Source: Ehretia macrophylla
Taxonomy: Eukaryota; Streptophyta; Magnoliopsida; Boraginales; Ehretiaceae
Assembly: GCA_037974665.1 (NCBI GenBank)
Contig: CM075767.1
Location: forward strand, 24,143,498 to 24,207,497
Length of the DNA stretch: 64,000 bases
Direction: 5' to 3'
The position numbers and the translations under genes are program-made. How positions within the stretch are numbered: position 1 is the first letter of the stretch; each line of letters starts with the position of its first letter. A model generated the notes under the pieces. That model was given only the letters and a program-made list of their open reading frames with translations, was not told where the DNA came from and ran no database searches. Shown here in pieces: positions 48,744 to 61,005 of the stretch.

Positions 48744-49233
48744 CAAATTCCTTGATTTTAAAATGATAGATTCCAAATCTGTGATAAGCCAAGTCCAAGA
48801 TTTTCAACTTATCTTCCATGAGATTCATGCGGAAGGCATGAAACTGAGTGAATGCTTCCAAGTGGCTGCTCTTGTGGGGAAATTACCTGCTTCTTGGAAA
48901 GAATTCAAAAATTATTTAAAACACAAACGCAAGGAGATGAAGTTGGAAGATTTGATCGTAAGGCTAAGGATTGAGGAAGATAACAAACTCTTAGAAAATA
49001 GGGTTGGAAATCAATTGTTGGAATCAAAGGCGAATGTTGTGGAGCAAGGCAAGTTCAACAACAATAAGAGGAAGCGCTCTGGACAAAGTCAAACTAGCGG
49101 CAACAATAAGAAGAAGAAGTTCAATGGGAACTGCTATGTGTGTGTGGAAAAACTGGACATCGAGCCAAAGATTGTCGAAACCGCAAAAATCAGGGCAACT
49201 CCAACAAGGGGGAGAATCCACAAGTCAATATGA
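48744..49233 (+). pseudogene. Copia A gag, C-terminal part with zinc knuckle
   Basis: Continues 40549-40997: [35 protein letters not shown] and a Lys/Asn-rich stretch ([20 protein letters not shown]) before the knuckle. The knuckle [14 protein letters not shown] is split across two frames: the short GT run at about 49135-49145 carries two bases too many, a slippage-type frameshift. The frame after it opens at 49140 as the pol part. Confidence 0.85.
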
Positions 49234-50315
49234 CTGAAGTAGATAATCTGGTTGATAATGTATCTGGCATAAACTTGTCTGCTGTAATATCTGAGGTCAA
49301 CCTGGTCAGCAATCCTAAACAATGGTGGATAGACACTGGGGCTACCAGACATGTATGTTTCGAGAGAAAATTGTTCTCCATATACCAAGTGGCAACTACT
49401 GAAGAAATATTGTTTATGGGTAATTCTTCTACTTCAAAGGTGCAAGGAATAGGGAATGTGATCCTGAAGATGACTTCGGGAAATGAACTCACTCTCAATA
49501 ATGTGCTACATGTGCCAGCCATTTGGAAGAATTTAGTCTCTGGGTCATTATTGAGCAAAAATGGGTTTAAGTTAGTTTTTGAATCTGACAAGTTTGTACT
49601 AACTAAGAATGGAATGTATGTAAGAAAATGGTACTTATGTGATAGTCTATTTAAACTAAATGTAATGACTGTCATACCCAATGTTGTGCCAACTATTGTA
49701 ACTGTTGAAGCTAATAAGAATGAATCTTCTGCTTACTTGTTGGTGTCTCCTAATTTATGGCATGATAAATTAGGGCATATGAATTTTCATTCATTGCATA
49801 AACTAGTAAATCTTGGTTTATTGCCTCAAATGGATATCAATTCACATAATAAATGCGAAGTATGTATGGAAGCAAAAATGACTAAAACTCCTTTTCGTAC
49901 TATTGAAAGAAATTCAGAGCCATTAGAATTAATTCACAGTGACATCTGTGATTTTAAAAATGTGCAATCTATAGGTGGAAGAAAATATTTTATTACTTTT
50001 ATAGACGATTGCACGAGATTTTGTTATGTTTATTTACTTCGAAGTAAAGATGAGGCTTTATAAGTATTTAAACAATACAAAAATGAAGTTGAAAATCAAC
50101 TAAGCATGAAGATCAAAGTATTGAGAAGTGATCAAGGAGGAGAATACGTATTTCCTTTTGAGAAATATTGTGAAGAACATGGAATAATTCACCAAACAAC
50201 AGCTCCTTACTCACCTCAGCAAAATGGAGTTGCTGAGCGCAAAAATCGCACTTTGAAAGAAATGATGAATGTTTTGTTGATAAACTCTGGTTTACCTCAG
50301 AACTTGGGGGGGGGG
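49140..50315 (+). pseudogene. Copia A protease and integrase, cut by gypsy C
   Basis: Encodes, in order, the zinc knuckle rest ([15 protein letters not shown]), the aspartic protease WWIDTGATRHVC, the GAG-pre-integrase LWHDKLGHMNFHSLHKL with CEVCMEAKM, and the integrase core: LELIHSDICDF and ITFIDDCTRFCYVYLL (Asp residues), LRSDQGGEY, and TTAPYSPQQNGVAERKNRTL with the catalytic Glu. In-frame TAA at 50060-50062 interrupts the core, and the frame stops in a run of 14 G at 50306-50319 immediately before an LTR. Reverse transcriptase is absent because the 3' half lies beyond the break. Confidence 0.9.
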
Positions 50316-51829
50316 GGGGTTGTGACGCCCAAAATTTCTTCATATTTTTAAATAACTGTTGCATATCTTTTTGAGCATTTTATATGCATTTCTTTTTCTT
50401 GCTTAATTGTTTTATTTAGAGGACACTATTCATAAAAAAATTAATTGTATTAAATGCTCGATTTAATATTTTTCCTAGACAATATGACTTATAAAAGGAA
50501 TCGGAAACTTGTAGTTTTGAGCTTTTGGGGCTGGGAATTTGCATTTGAAAAATGATTTGTGCTTCGTGTGAATACTGTTACGTAGATGAAACATAAGTCT
50601 TGATTAAGTTAACAATTAATAGGAGTTTTAACTAAGTTGACTAAGAAATACTAGTAATTGACCTAATATTATATAACATACATATACTAAATAAATAATA
50701 TAACATGCATATAAGCATAATACATTAAACAAAAGCAAAAAATAAACCCAAAAAGCCCCCCAAACCCGTCAACCCTATGGAGCAAAAAAGGAGAAAAAAT
50801 TTCATCATCCAACCTTGCAATTGACTTCTTGGAGCACCTAGGAGAATCACTACCTTGCCTACACCTACAATATTGTGAGGGAGTTGCATTATTTTGAGTT
50901 TAAAGTTTGTTTCAATTGTTTTAAAATTCTTGTATTGTTAGATATAGCTATATTACTTGTTATAGATGCTTGATATGTGTTCTCTCGAGCTTGATAATGA
51001 ACTCCATGGTTGAAAGCTTGTTTGGCATAAAAGAGATGATGAATAGTGACGAAAATTAAGGTTTTGATATATCTTGCTATTTAGAGTGAATTGATACTTC
51101 CTTTAGGTGCTCTAGATATTAATGAAACTAGTTGTAAGCTCACGTGAGGTTGAATTGCTTGAATTTGAGTTAAAATGCAAAATTAGTCAACTTTAAAAAT
51201 GGGATTTTTCACATAACAAAATTCGGGCATGTTTGGACTTTAGTTTAGGTATCCTTGGGGCATGGAAGCACTTTTGGTGCTTTCGTTGCGTGAAATTAGA
51301 ATCCAGATGGGGTAGGTGTAGTTAAAACCCACTCGAGGCCTTTCCAAGCTTTTGTCTCCCAAGTGGGGTTCTAGGGCCTAGGTAGGTGTCTTTTGGCCTT
51401 CCTAGGAATGTAGGATGTTTAGCTTGTGAATTTGGTATCTTGAATCTTGCGTAGGAGAAAAAATTGCATTGTTAACAAAGGGAAAAATGTGAAAATAGAT
51501 GCTTTGGTATTTGTAAGAACTTGTAGATGCTTGTTAAGTGTTTATATGCATGGAAAAGATATGTTTAAGCTATTTATAGAGTTTTGTGGGAAAGCATGAC
51601 ATCTATTTCTTTTGTGACCATATAGTTGTTTCATGTATATTTGGCTTATATTGTGGTTAATTGCGAGGGTAGCCTACGTTGTCGTCCCTCTCATGTGTTG
51701 TTTGATGATCTTGATTCTCGTGGACTTGTCTCGGGGTTGCACAACCTTTTCAGACATGGTAGCATCGAGAAACACAGGTGGTATCGGGCTTGTCGTGCTT
51801 CCTCGACTACTATGGTATCTCACTGAGTA

Positions 51830-54292
51830 TGTAACGCCCCGAACCCAACCCCACGCTAAAGGTCAAGCTCGGACCCGTCACTCGGACAGAGTCTCCTCTG
51901 TACCAAGGTCTAAACTATTACCTGCGAATAGTCACATATGACATTTGAACTATAAACAACAACTTATACAACTTATCTTCAATGCCAAATCAAAATCACA
52001 AGGCCATCCGAGCCTTAGAGCAACAACAATCTTCTTAAGCACACAAGCATGCGAGATAAATTGGTTTTAACCATAAGTAGTTAGATACAATTATAATTTT
52101 AAGTTCCATATGTAAGACAATAAACACTCCAAGCATGCAAGAGAAAATAAAATCTAGAATCCATTATTACAATCCAACATCTTTCTTTAACATATAAGAC
52201 TTTAGCTGCCAAACATATAAACAAGACCCCAAGGTCTCAAAATACAACATTCAACATGAACTCCACGCAAACTGCACATAAGATCCACCTTAGCACACAG
52301 AGTCACGGATTTTGATCTACGTGAACTTCTTCTTCTTCTTCTACTTCTAACAGCTGGGGATTCACCTCAGCTTCTCCTGAAACATTTTAAATAAGGAGTG
52401 AACAACAATGTTTCCCAACGAGGGAGGTGATGCAACATACCAGGCATGCAATATGATATGCAAACACATGAACACACATATATATACAACATAAACCAGC
52501 AAGATAGAAAGCCAAGTAATTAATCACTTTAAAAAGGATACGGTTCCACTTCAGGTCTTCAATCACGAGCCACTAACCTCGAACTTCACGAACATGCCGG
52601 CAAACCCCAAACACTAACAATTGGGATACTCCGAATGTATCCCGATCCTACGACCCTTTCTCCCGAGGTAGGTCCATGCCCAGCAGGTGAACCACGCCTC
52701 TAGGGTAGTGGAGTATGCCTCAGCGAGAAGGGAATAGGCACCATGGTAGTCGAGGGAACACGGCAAGCCCGATGTCGCCCGTATTTCTAGATGCTACCAT
52801 GTCCAAAAAGGTTGCGCAACCCCGAGACAAGTCACAAGCAATCAAGATATCACATAACACATAAGAGGGTCGACAAGGTAGGCCGATCTCACATATAAGC
52901 ACGATATAAGTTCACATAAGCACGAGAATAGCTTTAAGGTTCCAAAAGAAGCAATCAACATAAATATTTCCCACGAACAAATAGCTTAATTATATCTTAG
53001 ATATTCAATACAATACATGATAACTTAACTACAAGTTCCAAATGCATCAAATATAGCCAAAACTACTTTTTTCCTTTTCTTTAACCAAACTTTCCTTCTC
53101 CTATGCTCATCTCAAGGTTTCCAAACTATCTTCTAATCATCCTATAGTCCTAATTAAGCCAAAAGATACCTAACAAGATCATAAAAACTCAATTTAGAAG
53201 ATAAAGCTCGGGAAGGCTCCAAGCGGGTTTTAACTACAACTATACTAACCGAGCCCCATTTTCGCGTAACAAATGCACCAAATGTGCTTCCTTAGCTCAA
53301 GGATACCCGAATCAAAGCCCAAACTTGCCTGGATCGCTAAATGAGAAAAGTCCCCTTTTTAAAGTCGGCTATTTATGCAATTAAGCTCGGTTTTGAGTGA
53401 TTCAACCTCACGTGGCTTTTCAACTAACTTCACTAAGGTCTAGAGCATCTAATTGAAGTCTCAATTCTAGCTAATTAGCAATTTTATTCAAAACCCTAAA
53501 AACGTGCACTATTCATCACCTCTTTTGTTCAATCTCAACTTTTAACCATAAACATTAATAATAAGCTTCAAAAGTTAACTCTATAGCATCTATTAAGCAT
53601 ATAATAAGCATGTATAACAAGTTTTAGAGCTATAATCAACAAATAAAAGAAATTCAACAAGATGCATAAACTTTAACTTTAAAAAAAAAATTGAACTCCC
53701 TCACAATTTAGAAAACAAGGATGCGAAGTAGGAGCTCCTAGATGCCAAGAAACCTTCCTAGACCAAGCCAAGAGCTCAAGGTGCAAGATTGAATAAGCAA
53801 AAATCTCCTCTTTTCTCCTTAGGGTGGTCGGCCAAGGTGGAGAGGACAAGGATGGAATTTTGCTTTTTGTTTTGATGACAAGTATGTGTTTTGTTTTTTA
53901 ATTTATGAGTTGGGTTTATTATATGTATCTGCATGACTAATAATTTAAGTTATAGTCCCAAAACTTGATCAACTAAGGCCAAAATGCAATTTCAAATGTT
54001 TTTTAGTTGCAATTAACACTATTCTTACGTAATACTATTCAAAGGACATGAAATCTATGTTCTAAACGCACGCTCCTAAGCTCGAAAGTTCAAAATGACT
54101 AGGTTTCGATTCCTTCTAGATGTCCTATGATCTAGGAAAAATATAAAATCTAACTTTCGAGGCGGTCAAAAATTTTATGAATAGTAACCCCTAATAGAAA
54201 CAATTAAGCAAGAAAGATAATGCACGTAGAAATGCGCAAATAGATATGCAATAGTTATAAAAAGATTTATGGTAGAATTCTCGGGCGTCACA
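51830..54292 (-). mobile_element. 2.46-kb solo LTR nested in the gypsy C LTR
   Basis: TGTAACGCCCCGAACCC to TCGGGCGTCACA with a perfect 5-bp duplication GAGTA (51825-51829 and 54293-54297). It is inverted relative to gypsy C. It contains GGTTGCGCAACC (52810-52821) and the same GC-rich block as the host LTR, so it belongs to a related family. Confidence 0.93.
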
Positions 54293-54363
54293 GAGTATAC
54301 TCCACTACCCCAGAGGCGTGATTTACCTCATTGGGGCATATGGACCTACCTCAGGAGAAATGG

Positions 54364-54581
54364 TATAATGCCCTAAGCAGTACAACACCCCGGATCATGG
54401 GCCCGGGCGTTTAGACACGAGGTACAACGCTACTATGCATGTATTGTCTGCTTTGTGGAACCCCACTCATGGTTTTGTCGCCTCCCAGCCTTTGACTGGA
54501 AAATGCGCGTGCACGAATATTAGAGAACCCTTTATATATTCAATGGCCCAGCATCCAGGCCTTCCGATGTGGGATATTACA
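54364..54581 (-). repeat. 3' LTR of element E
   Basis: 218-base LTR matching 56741-56958; its first dinucleotide is mutated from TG to TA. Confidence 0.88.
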
Positions 54582-54647
54582 TCCGCCCCCCCTTGAGGAC
54601 CCAGCATCCTCGCTGGTACAAGGAAAGGTCGGCTTTGATACCACCTC

Positions 54648-55290
54648 TGTAACTCCCCGATCCCTCACGGAACCGGGACACCTATTGAGCATGATATTCT
54701 CAACCCATATCCAAACCCCGGGCACCGAATTTAGGAGAAAACAGATGAAGTTTTTCCTATATATAGGACTATATGGAAACCTGCAAATAACAACATACAA
54801 CCACAAGACTATAATCCACAACCTTAATCCATTTCACCCCTACAAGCATGCAAGTCAACTCGACAGTAAAGTAAACAGTTGAAGTTATTACAAACCACTA
54901 GCACCTAACTATCACCCAAGACTAAAACTTTAATATTATATTTCTTAAGATAACACAAATACATACATGACCATAAGGTTTCAAATTGTATACAAGCATA
55001 TAATGTACACATTCTTCCTTGTTGTACACATTGATAGAGTAGGCAAGTCACACAGGAGACAATCCAATCTCCAGCTGTTCCTAGGACATGTTGAAAAAAG
55101 GAGTAAGCAACACAGTTGCTCAGCGAGGGAGGTGATGCAGCATACCAGGGAATGCTTTCATGAGATGCAACAAAGGTAATAACATATACAACACAAAATA
55201 ACAAAGCTAATTAGACAAGTCTTTAACCATGTATAAAAAGGATACGGTTCCACGTTTGTCTTCAATCACGAGTCACGAGCCAAGATCTTC
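54648..55290 (-). repeat. LTR-end fragment with second primer-binding site inside element E
   Basis: Begins TGTAACTCCCCGATCCCTCA and, inverted, matches the 3' part of the 4.35-kb solo LTR (28400-29039). Directly beside it GCTTTGATACCA (54632-54643) is a second iMet-type primer-binding complement. It stops without a TG start, so it is a piece of another element's 5' LTR. The rest of E (55291-56727) holds nothing I recognise. Confidence 0.7.
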
Positions 55291-56740
55291 ACTGTTGGTC
55301 ATCGTAATGTAGAGGGGAGAGATTCCTTACCAATTCCAGGGGTAACATGTATGCATGCAGTCAAATTCACTTAAGGTACTCATGTATTAGCACATACCCA
55401 ACTTGTTAAATGCAATGCTCGCATATCAACATCTATCACATAGATACAATAATATCTTATGCTGATTTATAATTATTAGCTATATAAGGATGGATGTAGT
55501 TAATGTCACACAAGATGAACCTCTTATATTATACATATAATATGCATGGTAAAATCTCACATGGTATACAACTATCACATAAGGTCATTAACATGTAGTT
55601 TGAGTAGCGAGCTATCCTGTTACTTATGACTTCTAGTTCATGGAATTCAAACACATAGTATTACTATTAATTGAGGCAAGTAAGCATTTATGACGTCACT
55701 TAGAGGCACACATAGTCATATAAGCACACGCATTATACAATTTTCATATACTACGCAGTTAGGACAAATAAGTACACACATGCATTCAAAGACCTAAAAG
55801 TCACACATATATATCCGCACAATTAGGATTAACTCAATCCAATAGGTAATCCCATGTTAATCTGATTCTAAATTCTAATACTATACCCACATATTCTTAC
55901 ATGTACTCAATTACCCCTTCTCATTTGACATTAAACAATTTTCAACCAACAATCAGTTCTAAATAACAAGGTGTTAACTCAATTATTCAAACTAGTTATT
56001 CAGGCAAGTAAGTATATACATAGGCTCAAATATCACCTAATAACATGCAATCAACATGTAAAGTTAACATAATATACAAAAGATGAGTTCTCCATCTACC
56101 TAGGCTTATGGTCATGCAAGGATTTGATTAAGGAAGCCTATTCCTTCTGATCTAGACATGCACAACATGCATGTAACTAATTGTCCATCGAGGTCAACAA
56201 CTACAGCTCATTCCTTGCCACTACGGAATCATACCTCCGAATCTCATCTAACTGTCTTCAAGTTCTTCCCTTCGTACTAGAAGTGACAGTGATATAGTAG
56301 ATAATCATATAACACATATAGATAGAACATTTACACTCAAGACATATTATTCACATAGCCACATACAATGCACTAAGTTTACAAGACAATCTAGACATGT
56401 CATAAACACACATTTTCATACAATAGACTCTTTACATTTTACTTTCATGCTAGCATGCCATTCACCAAGACAAGCATACACTTAGACAAGCAAACTATTA
56501 CATGACCACATAATCACACAAGGTCACTTAAACTACAACCTAGACACAAGTACATAAACTAATCATTAATATATGGTTTCTCACATTCCAAGCACACAAG
56601 ACATTTATATACTTAGAACACAAGTCTCCTATATTACCTTATCCACGCAATACACTTTACAAGTACACGATTCGAGGTCACTACCCAACAGGCCGAAGAC
56701 CCTATCCCGACTGAGAGCTATTTAAGCTCTGATACCACTT

Positions 56741-56958
56741 TGTAACGCCTCAAGCAGTACAACACCCAGGAATATGGGCCCGAGCGTGCAGATAAGAGGT
56801 ACAGTGCTACTATGCACGTATTGTCCGCTTTGTAGAACCCCACTCACGGTTTTGTCGCCTCCTAGCCTTTAATTAGAAAACACGCGTACACGAATATTAG
56901 AGAACCCTTTATATATTCAATGGCCCAACATCCAGGCCTTTCGATGTGGGATATTACA
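56741..56958 (-). repeat. 5' LTR of element E
   Basis: 218-base LTR starting TGTAACGCCTCAAGCAG, with the primer-binding complement immediately to its left. Confidence 0.9.
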
Positions 56959-57914
56959 AGGGGTCGTAGGATCAAGGTACATCCGAAGTACCCCATTTGG
57001 AGGAATAAAGGTATGCCGACACTTGCTTGAAGATTGTGGCTCGTGGTTCGAGATTGAAGACAAGAAGTGGAACAGTATCCTTTTTATATATGGTAAACTA
57101 CTTGTCTATCTAGTTTCGTTACTTTATGTTGTTTATATGGCCATCTTTGTTGCATATCACATTGCATGCCTGGTATGTTGCATCACCTCCCTCGCTGGGC
57201 AACATTGTTGCTCACTCCTTATTTAACATGTTTCAGGAGAAGCTGCGGTGAATTCCCAACTAGTAGCAATAGAGGAAGAAGAAGAAGTGCAAGTAGATCA
57301 GCTTCCGTGACTTTCTTGTGTGATAAGATTGACTATAATGTGAACCTTGTGTAAAGGTGTTGATTGTTGTGCTTTTTGAGACCTTGGGGTCTTGTATGTA
57401 TTTGGTGATTGTAACTAACTTGTAATCTTGTATGTTGGTTAGCAAAGGTAGATGGCATATAATAACCGATAGTAGACTTATTTTCTTTTGTTGCATGCTT
57501 GGGTATTAAGTAATTAGCTTGTTAAGCTTGGTTTATAGCTAAGATGTACTACTTGAAATTAAAGTTAGAATTATAACTTGCATGATAACTATTTTATTGT
57601 TCCAAAGCTCGGATGGCCTTGTGAAACTAGTTGACTATATTAATCTTGGAAGTTGGGTTGTATGAAGTGTTTGTTTGTGGTTTGGGAATCATATGTGACT
57701 ATTTACAGGTACCAGTTCAGTCCTCGGTACAGAGACTCTGTTCGAGTGGCGAGTTAGGACTTGACCTATGATATAAATATGAAAAGTTTAGTATTTAATG
57801 CTTGTTAAGTGTTTTATATGTTGTCTTATGTGCATAAAGTGTTTTGAAATATGTACATGTTATCTTGGTGTTATCTATTTGCCTATTATAACACTGCATT
57901 CTTTTAGCATCGAG

Positions 57915-59160
57915 ATGAGGAGGAGGGGAAGATCGAGAAGGGAATTGGAGGAGGCTCATAGGCAAGATGTACCTAGACAGGAAACAAGAGTAGCAGGGAA
58001 TATACCATAGGCGGGGAATGTACCATGGGGGCTGGAACCGACCACTACACAGATTGTGGCCACAATGGCCACCGCCATGAATACTATTGCTTTGTTTGTG
58101 ACTTAGCAGGGTCAAACAGGGATTGACAAAGGTAATCAGGCAGCTAGAGCCGAGGATAGTGGAGCTGCAGGGGATAACTTGTTTGATAAGTTCTTGCATC
58201 ACGGGGCATTCAGTTTTTATGGGGAATCGGATGATATAAAGGCAGAAATGTGGTTGAGTAAGTTTGAAAAAGTAGCTGCGATACTCGAGTGTAATGATAA
58301 GAGAAAGATCACATATGCTGCATTCGTGGGCTGACTATGTTCGGGAATTCCGAGATAAATATGTAGCTGTGGTAGCTCGTGAGAGACATCAAGATGAGTT
58401 CATAGCTTTGAGGCAGGGAAACATGATTGTGGATCAGTACGAGGCTACTTTCACTATACTATCTCGTTACGTGCCAGCCTTAGTGCAGTTGGAGGACATG
58501 AAGATTCAGAGATTCATCAAAGGGTTGAAGAGTGATATTATGCTTAATTTGTCTTCGCAAGATTATCCGAACTATGTTATAGTAATTAGGGCCGCGTCGA
58601 GGTATGAGAAACGCAAGGTAAATATGTTGGCCGAGTCTAGTCAATCGAGTAAACAACAGTATCAGTCTCAGAGTCAAAGTTATCAGAGATAGTTTCAGCA
58701 GCCTGTTCAGGTTCAACAGTCGAGGCAGACCCAGAGCTACCCAAGACCAGTTCAGGCACAGTCTCAGCCGAGGCTAGCTCAGAGCTAGCCAAAGGGACAG
58801 TCACAGACTCGACCAGTTGCCACTAGATTTCAGCAAGGTACCTCTGTTACATCTACTTACAAGGCTCCTACGGGAGGCGCTGTTGCAAGGAAAAACCAGC
58901 AGTGCAGTCACTATAGTCGTAAGGGTCACACGGAGGTAGAGTGTTGGAGAAAATTGGGCCAATGCGTTAGTTGTGGTAGCGACTAGCACACAGCTAGAGA
59001 TTGCCCCAGATTTAAACAGGGACAGGGAAAGATATCCGGCCAGAATGCCCAGACCCGAGCGTCAGGTGCAGTTGCAGTTCTACGAGGTCAGGCACGGGTA
59101 TTTGCACTTGATCAGGAAGAGCTCCCGGACATGACAGTTGTGGTGGAAGGTACTTTTCTT
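57915..59160 (+). pseudogene. Gypsy C gag
   Basis: Starts MRRRGRSRRELEEAHRQD and runs through a Gln-rich N-terminus, a capsid core (WADYVREFRDKY, DEFIALRQGNMIVDQYEATF, RYVPALV, KIQRFIKGLKSDI) and a Gln/Ser-rich tail to a zinc knuckle. One knuckle reads CVSCGSD-stop-HTARDCP; another has lost a cysteine (CSHYSRKGHTEVEC). In-frame stops are at 58008, 58104, 58690, 58786 and 58984, nearly all TAG where the context suggests Gln, plus a frame change near 58270-58294. It cannot encode a working capsid. It follows the 5' LTR after a leader in which no primer-binding site is visible. Confidence 0.85.
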
Positions 59161-59808
59161 ATTAATAGATAGCCAGTAGTAGTTTTGATTGACACCGGGG
59201 CTACGCATTCATTTATCACTCCTATATGTGCACAATCTACTGCTTTAAAAGTTGATAAACTGCCGTATGTGATTGAAGTAGGTAATCCTATAGGTACCAA
59301 ATTTATTACAGAGTCTGTGTGTAAAGATTGTGATATTTGTATTGAGGGGCATATGTATCCTATTGATTTGATAATCATGTCATTTCGATACTTTGAGGTT
59401 ATCTTGGGGAAGGACTGGTTGGGGCGGTATTATGCATATCTGGATTGTAGAAGAAAAATTGTAACTTTAGAGATACCTGAACAACCTATCATTAAAATTG
59501 TTGAGAGTCGAAAATCTACTGGGACCCGCATCATTTCTTCTATTAAAGCCACTAAAATATTGAGTAAAGGTTGTGATGCATATTTAGCTTATTTAATTAA
59601 TCAACCTGGAGATAAATTGAAATTGAATGAGGTACCTATTGTAAAAGACTTTCCGGGGGTATTTCCTGAAGAGTTGCCTAGGTTACCACCTGATCTAGAT
59701 ATAGAGTTTATGATTGATTTGTTGCCAGGAACTAATTCTATTTCTAGAACCCCGTATAGAATAGCTCCCCCTGAGTTGCAGGAGTTGAAAATTCAGCTAC
59801 AGGGTTAA
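59161..59808 (+). pseudogene. Gypsy C aspartic protease and linker
   Basis: Retropepsin active site VVLIDTGATHSFITP, then GHMYPIDLIIM and the second strand VILGKDWLGRYYAYLDC, followed by the linker toward reverse transcriptase (IVKDFPGVFPEELPRLPP), all typical of chromoviruses. The same frame continues from gag with a TAG at 59170-59172 just before the active site and a TAA at 59806-59808 at the reverse transcriptase start. Confidence 0.9.
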
Positions 59809-61005
59809 CTTGAAAAGGGTTTTATTTAGCCTAGCTCATTGCCTTGGGATGCTCCTGTATTATTTGTAAAGAAGAAAGACGGTACTTTGCGGTTGTGCAT
59901 TGATTATCAGGGTCTTAATTAGGTGACTGTGAAAAATAAATATCATTTGCCTTTGATTGAGGAATTGTTTGATCAACTGTAGGGTGCTGTTGTATATTCT
60001 AAATTTGATTTGAGACAAGGTTATTATCAGCTGAGAATCCGGAAGAATGATGTACCCCAGACTACTTTTAGAACCAGGTATGGCCACTATGAATTTGTTG
60101 TGCTACCATTTGGGTTGACAAATACTCCAGCCGCATTTATGGATTTGATGTAGAGGGTGTTTAGACCCAACCTCGACCAATTTGTGGTAATATTTATTGA
60201 TGACATTCTGGTGTATTCTAAATCAGAGACAGAGCATAAAGAGCACTTGAGAATTGTATTGCGAACATTGCAGGAACATAAGTTATTTGTCAAATTTAGT
60301 AAGTGCGAATTCTGGTTGAAACAGGTAGCCTTTCTAGGCCATATCATTTCGCAGGAGGGAATATCTATTGATCCTGCGAAAATTGAAGTAGTAATGTCCT
60401 GGAAAAGACCCGAGACTGTTATAGAGGTTCGTAGTTTCTTGGGATTGGCTGGTTTTTTTAGGCGGTTTGTTAAGGACTTTTCTAAAATTGCTAGATCATT
60501 AACTTTCTTAACTCAAAAGAAAACTGTGTTTAACTGGGATGATAAATGCGAAGCCAGTTTTCAGGAATTGAAGAGGAGACTTACCACTGCCCCTATCCTT
60601 GCATTGCCTGAGAGAACAGATAATTTGGTGATTTACAGTGATGCCTCGAAAGAAGGCTTGGGTTGCGTTCTTATGCAAAATGGTAAGGTAATAACTTATG
60701 CCTCAAGGAAATTGAAACCATATGAACTTAATTATCCTACACACAATCTTGAGCTTGCTGCTGTTGTCTTTGCTTTGAAGAAATGGCGTCATTATTTGTG
60801 GGGTAAAAAATTTAAGATATTTACTAATCATAAAAGTCTAAAATATCTGTTTTCTCAAAAGGATTTGAATATGAGGCAAACGCGTTGGTTAGAATTGTTG
60901 AATGATTATAATTGTACCATTAGCTACTTAATAGGAAAAGTTAACACTGTTGCAGATGCATTGAGTTGGAAAGCAACTATGGCTAGTTTGATAATGAAGG
61001 ACTAG
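59809..61005 (+). pseudogene. Gypsy C reverse transcriptase and RNase H
   Basis: Reverse transcriptase blocks in order: [46 protein letters not shown], the catalytic FIDDILVYS (about 60190-60215, equivalent to Y-x-D-D), and [11 protein letters not shown]. RNase H follows with [25 protein letters not shown] and [20 protein letters not shown]. All catalytic aspartates I can place are retained. TAG stops at 59827, 59920, 59980, 60151 and 61003 break the frame; the longest open part is 60157-61005. Confidence 0.92.

Larger units (their letters stand above)
39105..50320 (+). mobile_element. Ty1/copia element A, 5' half only, hosting copia B
   Basis: The LTR starts TGTTGAGATTTGGATTTAATCC at 39105. 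Gag, protease and integrase follow in copia order and break off inside integrase at 50306-50320, where gypsy C begins. No reverse transcriptase or 3' LTR is present in the window, so the element is open on the right. The insertion of copia B (40998-48738) splits its gag. Confidence 0.85.
54364..56958 (-). mobile_element. Small LTR element E (218-bp LTRs) nested in the gypsy C LTR
   Basis: LTRs 54364-54581 and 56741-56958 begin TATAATGCCC/TGTAACGCCT and end GTGGGATATTACA. On the minus strand the primer-binding site (complement of GCTCTGATACCA, about 56728-56739) and a polypurine tract AAGGGGGGGCGGA lie at the proper ends. Length is 2.6 kb with no coding frame: a TRIM/LARD-like or deletion derivative. 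The flanking 5-mers AATGG and AGGGG match only partly, so the duplication is mutated. Confidence 0.82.
50321..57767 (+). repeat. 5' LTR of gypsy C, interrupted
   Basis: Fragments 50321-51829, 54298-54363 and 56959-57767 form one LTR of about 2.4 kb. The first 1.1 kb repeats at 62566-63699. The expected 3' end (GGGCGTTACA) and primer-binding site are not visible after the GACTTGACCT near 57767, so the LTR/leader border is deleted or diverged. Confidence 0.8.

Noticed and set aside
49190..49681. 163-codon minus-strand frame
   Set aside because: Antisense shadow of the copia A protease region.
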